Assembly (NCBI GenBank): GCA_002179805.1
Contig: NAVB01000473.1
Location: 1 to 14,393, forward strand
Reading direction: 5' to 3'
Length of the DNA: 14,393 nt
DNA from: Acanthamoeba lenticulata
Lineage: Eukaryota > Discosea > Longamoebia > Acanthamoebidae
In this document: positions 1 to 5,889 of the stretch, one piece after another
Numbering within the stretch: position 1 is the first letter of the stretch
Layout of the letters: every line of letters starts with the position of its first letter
Position numbers and translations under genes: made by a program
Notes under the pieces: model-generated
What the model saw: the letters and a program-made list of their open reading frames with translations, nothing else
What the model was told of the DNA's origin: nothing
Databases searched by the model: none

Positions 1-95
1 TCTACTCATATTTGAAATTTTTTGAAAGAAATAATATAATATAATAAAACAATATCAATTAATAAATGAATTGCCAAGGGTCAAGGTTCGCGAAC

Positions 96-1437
96 CTCCG
101 AGGGTGGTCAAGAAGTGCTGCTCGATCTCGTTCCACTCGTCAGAGCCCCGCTTGACGTCAAACGTCTGGTAGTCGGCCCGCTGCTTCTCCCACTGTACGT
201 CATCATCATCATCATCACCAGCACAAACGTCACTCTCTTGGTCATTCATGTTCACCGTCATCTTCGAGGAAGAGGAGGAGGCGTACGCGCTCGGGATATT
301 CGATGCCGTCGAGGTTGACCGCCACGTGAACGTCGACCTCTTGGGCCGGGAGCGCCTCTCGAAGATTGCGCAGCTCCTCGAGCTCGCGCATCAGGTCCTC
401 CTTTTCCTTCAGCGCCCGCGCTGTGCGTGCGTGTGCGCGTGTGTCGTGTCGAGTGCGCATGTGAGTTTGTGTGCCGGACACACACGCGCCAGAAAGGGGA
501 AGAGGGAGCACTCTTTCGTACCAAGCTGCTCGTCGCTCTCGGTCTTGGCGCTGGTGCGGACGAGCTCGAGGGCCTTCTCCCACTCGCGGCGCTTCTTGCG
601 CTCGCGCTCCTCGTCTTCCTCCTTGCGCCACAGCTCCTCGGCCAGAATGCGGTCCTCCTCCTCGCGCCGCCGTTCCTCCTCGATGAGGGCCTCCTGAGCA
701 ATCCGCAGGGCCTTATCCTCTTCCGTCTCTGTACAACGTTGAAAGACAAAGAAGTATAATGGAAATGTCATTGATTTTACACGCGAGTAGATTGGATGAA
801 TGGCGAAGAAGATGAATGAGTACATACCGGTGGAAACGGGCAGGGGCCGCTTGTTGTCGGGTTTGGTGTTGATGGCGGTTGGGGTGGGGGCGGGCGCCGT
901 TGTCTTTTGCTGCTGTTGCTGAACCTCGGCTTCAAGCTCGCGAGCGAGGCGCATATCCTCTTCCTCTTGTTGCCGCTTCCTCTCCCAGAAGCGAAGTGCT
1001 TCAGCCTGCAAGCGAGCGAGCTCGTCCTCTTGATCAGCGGGTTCGATCTTCTCTATCGGTTCTACATTGTGATCTTCAACGACGGCGATGGGGTTTGTGC
1101 TCGTGCCACCAGTCGTGGAGGATGTGTTCTGCTTCTCCTCCTCTTCCATGGGCTGAGGCTTCTCGCCGTTCTCAGCCTCCATCATTTGTTCCCACCACAC
1201 GCTACTGCTCTGGCCACCGCTCGTAGTCGTAACGGGAGTTGAAGGCGCCGTGGGCACGTTGAAATCCAAGTCGATGAGTGGCTTGTTGACGGTTGCCTCG
1301 GCGGCACCACCGTTCACGGACACATCCATCTCACTCCCACCTCCAGCTGATGTAGAATCCCCGCCCTCCAAACAGAGATTGACGTGGGCCGTAATCTCTG
1401 CTGGCGGAAAAGTCGCCTGGCATATGGGACACTCCAT
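96..1437 (-). CDS. UBZ4 zinc-finger, coiled-coil protein with probable PARP-domain start (partial at left edge)
   Basis: Four exons on the minus strand: 1437-828, 728-522, 420-287 and 192-96. Introns of 99, 101 and 94 nt all have GT/AG ends and keep frame. A further donor at 95 leads off the window, so the 3' end is missing; about 349 residues are visible. Residues 3-22 form C-x2-C-x11-H-x3-C in the context CPICQATFPPAEITAHVNLC, the pattern of Rad18-like UBZ4 fingers that bind ubiquitin. Residues about 125-290 are Glu/Arg/Gln-rich and should form a coiled coil. From residue 313 the text YPERWEKQ, then a Gly-Ser-Asp-Glu-Trp motif and EQHFLTTL, resembles the entry to PARP10/14-type catalytic domains (YP..W, GS.EY..V...F..T). 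The finger is seen clearly; the PARP call is inference because the His-Tyr-Glu core lies outside. If it is wrong, the last exon may simply stop at 55. Confidence 0.65.
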
Positions 1438-1739
1438 CGCGCTCCTCTCCTTGTATGTTGTTCTCTTGATCGTTCAGTTCTTTTGTCTTCTTGTCCGTTT
1501 ATTTTTTATTGTTTCGGTGAAACAATAAAACACGAAAAGCGTTTTCCGTCACAAAGGTCGGGCGAGTGCGTGGCAGACCCACGGACATCGGACAGCAGAC
1601 TCCTGGGGCTAATCAGTACATGAGCGCCTCATAGGGCGAGGCGTGGTCAGATCGAGGGCAAACATTGGCGCACAGACTTGAGCAGGGTGGTTCGCGTGCC
1701 AGACATCTTCAGCTTTCCCCTCAAGGTTTACCCCGCCTC
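1438..1739. promoter_or_regulatory. Intergenic region upstream of the UBZ gene, with perfect hairpin
   Basis: This stretch of about 300 nt between the UBZ gene start (minus strand) and the CBM49-like remnant has no convincing gene. It should hold the UBZ promoter. It contains a perfect 12-bp inverted repeat at 1504-1515 and 1519-1530 with a 3-nt loop (GGT). Each arm carries AATAAA, one per strand (1524-1529 plus, 1505-1510 minus). The rest (1545-1740) is GC-rich and unrecognised; the plus-strand reading frame there lacks an ATG with good context. Confidence 0.4.
1504..1530. repeat. Perfect 12-bp inverted repeat with 3-nt loop
   Basis: Arms 1504-1515 (TTTTATTGTTTC) and 1519-1530 (GAAACAATAAAA) pair completely around GGT. 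It lies 67-93 nt upstream of the UBZ gene ATG, in its promoter or 5' leader, and each strand reads AATAAA. It could be a 3'-end signal for antisense transcription, a factor-binding palindrome, or a chance AT-rich palindrome. Confidence 0.8.
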
Positions 1740-2301
1740 CACCTTTCCTCACGAGGGGTCGTTCCGGTCGAGAAGCCACCGTGGAATCCGTTGCCCGCTC
1801 GGCCGCCTCTGGCGGCGTTCCAGATCTACGACCTGACCATCAAGGCCTCTGGCAACGCGGCCCCCGTCACCGGCGTGGCTTCTCCACCGCCCCGTCAGCT
1901 CCCTCGTCTGCCCCGTCCTCGGCCCCGGCTTCGCCCTCGCCCTCGACCGTGGTAGCCACGCCCCAGCCCAGCTCGGCCCTGGCCGGCTGCGGCCTGAGCG
2001 TCGCCGTCGTTGCCGCTGGCGGTCAGTGGACCGACGCCAACGGCTTCAACCAGATCTTGAGGTGACCTTCACCAACACCGGCTCCAAGGTCGTCACCGGT
2101 GGTCAGGTCCAGTTCGGCTTCGCCTCGGGCGTGTCGCTTGCCCAGTTCTGGGAGCTCAACCGCAAGGACGCCAACACGCTCTCGACGGCCTACGGCCCCA
2201 TCCAGGTGGGCGCCACTAAGGCCGGCGTCGTCGCCGCCTCCACCAGCGCCAGCTCCATCGCTGTGCCCACTGCCACCGTCTCCAGCCTCACCTGCAACTA
2301 A
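1740..2301 (+). pseudogene. CBM49-like (cellulose-binding, Luke-type lectin) sequence, frame-disrupted
   Basis: Three frames together read as a CBM49 protein. Frame A (about 1779-1885) has Trp-Asn followed by FQIYDLTIKASGNAAPVTGV, like the N-terminal half of a CBM49. Frame B (about 1880-2060) has a Ser/Pro/Ala linker, then CGLSVAVVAAGGQWTDANGF. Frame C (about 2053-2301) continues as LEVTFTNTGSKVV, a Phe-Trp-Glu-Leu element and a C-terminus LTCN followed by TAA. The two W...F-Q-I-[YL]-[DE] stretches resemble each other, so the ancestor probably had two domains joined by a Ser/Pro linker, as in Acanthamoeba Luke cyst-wall lectins. The first domain lacks its second half. No GT-AG intron of usual length repairs either frame change, and no signal peptide precedes it. 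A decayed gene is most likely; assembly errors at two points are the alternative. Confidence 0.6.
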
Positions 2302-2485
2302 GCTGCATCTCCTTGATTTATTGTATCTTTTTAAAATGAAAAAATCATGGCAAACTTTCTTATTTTTTGATGGCGCTCTGAGTTGCCGGAGTGATACGCT
2401 GTCGGGCCTTCTTCCGGCCCGAAAGCCGTCGGGGGCAGAACAGGAGTCAGCCTCCGCGCCAATACAGCATACGCACAGCCCGATC
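2302..2485 (+). promoter_or_regulatory. Upstream region of the type I membrane glycoprotein gene
   Basis: This 184-nt spacer follows the CBM49-like stop and precedes the ATG at 2486. It is AT-rich at 2312-2372 (poly-T and poly-A patches) and GC-rich after that. Open frames run through it in continuity with the membrane-protein gene but lack codon bias. No clear TATA box is seen. Confidence 0.3.
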
Positions 2486-3301
2486 ATGCGGTCCTCCCTC
2501 CTCCTGTTGGCGTTGGCTGTTGCCGTGACGGTGCTTCTTTGGCCTCAGTCCGCAAACTCCGCCACCACCTCCTCCCCTTCTCCCACGTCCTCCCCACCCT
2601 CTTCCCCTTCTCCGTCCTCTTCTTCCTCTGGGAGTCCTTCTCCTCTGCCGTTGTCGTCGCCCTCTGCTTCTCCATCGCCCTCCGGTCCGCCGCTCAAGGT
2701 GGTCGTCGACTTCTGCCGGGACAACTGCTACCGCAACGGGACACGTTATGCCTGTGACCCCAGTGGCGGCGTGGTGGTGGCGCTAGACTCGTTCGTGTGC
2801 CTTCGCGAAGCAGGCGTCACCTACTGGCCCTACATGCGCAACTTCTCCAGCATTCGGGTGGTCTACTTCGCCGGGGACTTCCCCACGCGCGCCACCTACC
2901 GTCCTCTCTTCTACGCCAACGACTCGTGCCAAGGCGACCCCGAAGTGCAGGGCTCGATCACGCGGCTGGGCGAGTGCGGGCCGACCAACTTCACGCTCGT
3001 GCGGCAGGGAAAGGTCTTTGGGTTCGTCCTCAACCTTGTTCCAGAGGCTTCGCCCACATCGACGCCCTCTCCCTCGGTCACGCCGGCGTCTCCTTCCACC
3101 ACAGCGTCGCCCACATCTTCGCCCTCGCCCTCGCCCTCACCAGCACACCACACACATGGAGGAGACGACGACGATGGCGGGGTCCCGGTGTGGGCCGTGG
3201 TGTTGCTCGTGGTGGGCGGAGTTGCGGTGGCGCTTGGACTCACGTTTGGGATCGTCCACCTCGTCAAGCGAAGACGCACGGCGTACCAATACATTCCCTA
3301 A
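2486..3301 (+). CDS. Type I membrane glycoprotein with Ser/Pro stalks (family unrecognised)
   Basis: An uninterrupted 271-residue protein. The ATG at 2486 is chosen because it opens a signal peptide (MRSSLLLLALAVAVTVLLWP, cleavage near residue 25). A Ser/Pro-rich stalk (about 27-68) follows. The globular part (about 69-187) has six cysteines (77, 81, 90, 105, 148, 164), suggesting three disulfides, and N-glycosylation sequons at N84, N119, N145 and N168. A second Ser/Thr/Pro stalk covers about 188-220, then a His- and Asp-rich patch. A single membrane span lies at about 234-260, followed by a short KRRR tail ending YQYIP. The plan is that of a surface glycoprotein or receptor with heavy O-glycosylation. 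The family is not recognised. A decayed copy lies at 5406-5824, so this gene belongs to a small expanding family. Confidence 0.75.
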   Translation: MRSSLLLLALAVAVTVLLWPQSANSATTSSPSPTSSPPSSPSPSSSSSGSPSPLPLSSPSASPSPSGPPLKVVVDFCRDNCYRNGTRYACDPSGGVVVALDSFVCLREAGVTYWPYMRNFSSIRVVYFAGDFPTRATYRPLFYANDSCQGDPEVQGSITRLGECGPTNFTLVRQGKVFGFVLNLVPEASPTSTPSPSVTPASPSTTASPTSSPSPSPSPAHHTHGGDDDDGGVPVWAVVLLVVGGVAVALGLTFGIVHLVKRRRTAYQYIP

Positions 3302-3449
3302 ATACCTTTACAATTTTTCGTTCTTTTTTTGAAAAAAATTGTGGCCTGAACTTAGCGCTCCACTGCAACAGCATTTTATGAGGGCAGAGGACAAAGCAAG
3401 TGTTGCAGGTTGTTGGGGAGCATTTGAACAGTCAAGAAACAACCTCAAC

Positions 3450-3899
3450 ATGGCGGGCACCGCAATGAGCCGCACCAATGTTACTGTTGGTTTGTTTGGA
3501 AATGACGAAGAAGACGAGGACGACCGACGTCTCTTGATGAAGGTGAAGGTCAAAAACCAGCTTGGTCGCCCCATCGTGGTGTTCCTTGACGAGACGCACG
3601 GGAGGCGACAACCAGCGCAGCGGCAAACAGTGGGGCCTTTTGGGAATACCACCTTGGCCGTCAGCTCTGAGCAGTCCTACCTCTCGCCCTCGCCTTCCCG
3701 GGGAGGCTACTGGGCGGTGATGCCTTCACGGCTGGTGCTCAGTGGCGAGACCATCTTTGTGCAGCCGCAGCACCTTGCTGCAGCAGAGCACTACGCGCGC
3801 AGTTGCCGTGGGAGCCTGTCAAGGGCAAGCGCACATTCCAAACAAAGCAGGTCCGTCTTCAGCAGGCCTCAGCACCTCATGCAGTCTCTGTGTGGTTAG
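3450..3899 (+). CDS. Tail-anchored protein paralogue 1, frameshifted and lacking its membrane anchor
   Basis: A 149-residue frame from the ATG at 3450, in the same context as the paralogue's start (TCAACATGG). An in-frame ATG at 3378 would add 24 residues. Residues about 31-115 (from VKVKNQLGRPIVVFLDETHG to LVLSGETIFVQ) are almost identical to paralogue 2 at 4230-4727. At 3794-3800 it has an extra GC (TACGCGCGCAG against TACGCGCAG), so the C-terminus is read in another frame and ends SLCG. The sequence matching the paralogue's membrane span is still visible in a different frame at about 3887-3969. The protein would therefore be soluble, or the locus is a pseudogene. The upstream 70 nt are also shared, so the duplication includes the promoter or leader. 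Function unknown. Confidence 0.5.
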   Translation: MAGTAMSRTNVTVGLFGNDEEDEDDRRLLMKVKVKNQLGRPIVVFLDETHGRRQPAQRQTVGPFGNTTLAVSSEQSYLSPSPSRGGYWAVMPSRLVLSGETIFVQPQHLAAAEHYARSCRGSLSRASAHSKQSRSVFSRPQHLMQSLCG

Positions 3900-4153
3900 C
3901 CTGTTCTGCCTCAGTATCTTCATCAGTGCTCTTGTGACCTTCCTGATTCATCATTTTATTGAGAAGTGAATTGTGTGTACTTTAATGCTTCACTTGACGC
4001 GATGACGTCCAATACATTCCCTGGTGAACTTTTTTAGCCACCATTTTATGTTTTGTTGAGTGTCCTCTTCCTCCTCTTTTGGTCCAAAAACAAAACCAGG
4101 TAGACACCAGGAAGCGCTCCGTGGCAACAGCAGCATTTTTATGAAAGAGTCCA

Positions 4154-4180
4154 ATGAGAGCAGAGGACAACGCTAGCTAG
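4154..4180 (+). CDS. Short upstream ORF in the leader of paralogue 2
   Basis: ATG at 4154 opens eight codons (MRAEDNAS) closed by TAG inside an 18-bp palindrome. The matching sequence in paralogue 1 (ATG 3378, MRAEDKAS) stays open and joins the main frame. It could dampen translation of paralogue 2. The conservation may only reflect recent duplication. Confidence 0.3.
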   Translation: MRAEDNAS

Positions 4181-4185
4181 CGTTG
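4168..4185. repeat. Perfect 18-bp palindrome in leader of paralogue 2
   Basis: CAACGCTAGCTAGCGTTG is its own reverse complement. It lies 45 nt upstream of the ATG at 4230. Paralogue 1 has AAAGCAAGTGTTG at the same place, so the palindrome is specific to one copy. Confidence 0.9.
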
Positions 4186-4229
4186 CAGGTTGTTGGGGAG
4201 CATTTGAACATTCAAGAAACAACTTCAAC

Positions 4230-4727
4230 ATGGACAGCACCACCTTTGCTCTGCCCAGGCGCCACGCCAATATTACTGCTTCGATAGTACATAGCAGTGA
4301 CGAAGACGACGTCGACCTGAGTCTAGTGCTGGCGCAGAAGGTGAAGGTCAAAAACCAGCTTGGTCGCCCCATCGTGGTGTTCCTTGACGAGACTCATGGG
4401 AGGCGACAACCAGCCCAGCGGCAAACAGTGGGGCCTTTTGGGAATACCACCTTGGCCGTCAGCTCTGAGCAGTCCTACCTCTCGGTCTTCTCGCCCTCGC
4501 CTTCCCGGGGAGGCTACTGGGCGGTGATGCCTTCACGGCTGGTGCTCAGTGGCGAGACCATCTTTGTGCAGTCGCGGCACCTTGCTGCGGCAGAGCACTA
4601 CGCGCAGTTGCCGTGGGAGCCCGTCAGCCCTAAGCCGACCTTGGCACATCATGTAGTCTTTTTTGTGTGGTTGGCCTTGTTCTGCCTCTGCGTCTTCATC
4701 ACCGCTCTTATGACCTTCCGGGCTTGA
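4230..4727 (+). CDS. Tail-anchored protein paralogue 2 (intact, family unrecognised)
   Basis: A 165-residue protein with no signal peptide. The N-terminus (1-36) is variable and acidic around residues 22-30. The core (about 37-125) contains VKVKNQLGRPIVVFLDETHG, QTVGPFGNTTLAVSSEQSY, a Ser-Pro-Ser-Pro-Ser loop and GGYWAVMPSRLVLSGETIFV. This looks like a small beta-rich domain. A single hydrophobic span (about 141-162, VVFFVWLALFCLCVFITALM) ends three residues from the C-terminus (FRA), typical of a tail anchor in the ER or outer mitochondrial membrane. Relative to paralogue 1 it has three extra residues (VFS) after YLS and keeps the frame to the anchor. A polyadenylation signal AATAAA follows at 4747-4752. 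The family is not recognised. Confidence 0.7.
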   Translation: MDSTTFALPRRHANITASIVHSSDEDDVDLSLVLAQKVKVKNQLGRPIVVFLDETHGRRQPAQRQTVGPFGNTTLAVSSEQSYLSVFSPSPSRGGYWAVMPSRLVLSGETIFVQSRHLAAAEHYAQLPWEPVSPKPTLAHHVVFFVWLALFCLCVFITALMTFRA

Positions 4728-4746
4728 CTAGTTTTTGCAGAAGAGT

Positions 4747-4769
4747 AATAAAAAGTGTCTCCCTTTATT
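4747..4769. terminator. Facing polyadenylation signals between convergent genes
   Basis: AATAAA at 4747-4752 serves the tail-anchored gene on the plus strand. TTTATT at 4764-4769 is AATAAA on the minus strand, 69 nt beyond the CsbD-family stop. The two convergent transcripts should therefore end within or across each other. Confidence 0.6.
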
Positions 4770-4837
4770 AAGATGGCCAATATTGTTTTATCGCTGGCAA
4801 AGGCGCATCGCGCCTGATCAGCATTACTGTTCACCTC

Positions 4838-5134
4838 CTAGTGGTTGGCCTTCTTGCGAGCCTCACCCTTGAGGCGATCGGCCTTGCCCTCAGCCTGCCA
4901 CTGCTCATTGCCCAGCACGTTGCCAGCAGTCTCCTTGATGTTGCCCTTGACCTGCTCCTTGGTGCCGATGGCGCGCTGCTCGGCCTTGGCCGCCTCGAGC
5001 TCGGCGTTGCCCTTCTCCTTGCGGGCGAGGCCCTCGGCCTCCATCTGATTGTTGTCCAGGACCTTGCCGGCGTACTCCTTGACGCCACCGACGGCCTTGT
5101 CAGTGTAGGCGGATGACTTCGACGGGTGCGACAT
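4838..5134 (-). CDS. CsbD-family stress-response protein
   Basis: A single-exon 98-residue protein, hydrophilic and rich in Lys, Glu, Ala and Gly. It holds two CsbD-like units. Residues about 12-45 include KAVGGVKEYAGKVLDNNQME, and residues about 57-96 include KGNIKETAGNVLGNEQWQAE followed by GKADRLKGEA. CsbD proteins are small, highly charged, stress-induced proteins known from bacteria, fungi and other microbes, often with several repeats; the biochemical role is not settled. The ATG at 5134 begins right at the family's N-terminal region. A TATAAAA box lies about 85 nt upstream (5224-5218). It is single-copy between duplicated membrane genes and its codon use is typical of the window, so recent transfer is not indicated. 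Confidence 0.85.
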   Translation of the reverse strand: MSHPSKSSAYTDKAVGGVKEYAGKVLDNNQMEAEGLARKEKGNAELEAAKAEQRAIGTKEQVKGNIKETAGNVLGNEQWQAEGKADRLKGEARKKANH

Positions 5135-5217
5135 TGTTCTTGGTGAGTTGATGGAAGAGTGTTAGAGTTGGTGTTATGTTGTTTGTTGAGTGATAAAGAC
5201 GAGGAGAGGATCATCCG

Positions 5218-5224
5218 TTTTATA
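5218..5224 (-). promoter_or_regulatory. TATA box of the CsbD-family gene
   Basis: The minus strand reads CCTATAAAACGG, giving a canonical TATAAAA about 84-90 nt upstream of the ATG at 5134. The leader would be about 55-60 nt. It is the clearest core promoter element in the window, fitting a strongly inducible gene. Confidence 0.6.
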
Positions 5225-5405
5225 GGTGACCACCACTTCACTCTCGTGCACGAGGCTGCTGTTTAAATGTGTGAATTGTCATCTAAAATTCCTTAGCTTT
5301 TGTGGCCCTTACGAGATAAGATGATCCTTTCTTCTTGCTTGATAAGACCTCCGAGATCAGGGTGCGCCGTGTATCATGGTTCTGCCTTCACCCAATCAGG
5401 GTGGT

Positions 5406-5824
5406 TGTTGTCGTCGCCTTCTGCTTCTCCATCGCCCTCCGGTCCGCCGCTCAAGGTGGTCGTCGACTTCTGCCGGGACAACTGCTTCCGCAATGCGTCA
5501 CGTAATGCCTGTGACCCCAATGGCGGAGTGGTGGCGCTCGACTGGTTCGTGCGCCTTCGCGAAGCAGGCGTCAACCTAAATGTGCAACTTCTCCACATCG
5601 TCTCCCAAATCCTCGCCCTCACCCTCGCCTCACACCAGAAGAGATCTGCCAGATGGTGTGAGGCGAGGGTGAGGGCGAGGTGTGGAGGAGACGACGACGG
5701 TGGCGGGTTCCCGGTGTGGGCCGTGGTGTTGCTCGTGGTGGTGGGCATTGTGGAGGCACTTGGACTCGTGATTGGGATCGTCTACTTCGTCAAGCGAAGA
5801 CGTATGTACCTATACATTCCCTAA
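5406..5824 (+). pseudogene. Truncated, internally deleted copy of the type I membrane glycoprotein gene
   Basis: From 5406 the sequence matches 2653 onward of the intact gene: the SPSASPSPSGPP stalk end, KVVVDFCRDNC and its ACDP motif. After a region equal to residues 69-110 the match breaks. The rest of the Cys-rich part is gone and replaced by a fold-back repeat at 5611-5680. The copy then resumes at the Gly-Gly-Asp-Asp patch, membrane span (VPVWAVVLLVV-like) and KRRR tail, and ends YIP at 5824. The frame is still open, and the nearest upstream in-frame ATG (5321) gives no signal peptide. Homology also covers the 3' flank (CCCTAAATACCTTTA). A protein from it would have an unusual N-terminus, so I call it a pseudogene or nascent gene. 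Confidence 0.65.
5611..5680. repeat. 27-bp perfect inverted repeat (fold-back) with 16-nt loop
   Basis: Left arm 5611-5637 and right arm 5654-5680 are exact reverse complements, beginning CCTCGCCCTCACC and ending GGTGAGGGCGAGG. The 16-nt loop is 5638-5653. A further 7-bp pair (CTCCACA 5591-5597 with TGTGGAG 5681-5687) flanks it. The intact paralogue has only the left-arm type of sequence (Ser/Pro codons near 3118-3142), so the right arm arose as a local inverted copy. Confidence 0.95.
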
Positions 5825-5889
5825 ATACCTTTAAAACAATGAATTGTTTAAACGAAAATAAAAAAGAAAAGAAAAGAAAAGAACAAAGT

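Larger units (their letters stand above)
3900..4229. other. Spacer between the tandem paralogues
   Basis: This 330-nt spacer holds the remnant of paralogue 1's membrane-span sequence (to about 3969), an AT-rich stretch, and from about 4125 the duplicated leader of paralogue 2. A 14-nt match at 4009-4022 (CCAATACATTCCCT) repeats the 3' end of the glycoprotein gene (3286-3299). No independent gene is seen. Confidence 0.5.

Noticed and set aside
1875..1898. Mini-intron joining the first two CBM49-like frames
   Set aside because: GT-AG ends exist but 24 nt is far below the 55-139 nt range of all other introns here.
2099..2485. N-terminal extension of the membrane glycoprotein frame
   Set aside because: It lacks an ATG start and overlaps the CBM49 frame; the signal peptide at 2486 decides the start.
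3308..3350. T-run and A-run hairpin as a bacterial-type terminator
   Set aside because: The context is eukaryotic; it is ordinary AT-rich 3' flank with an imperfect stem.
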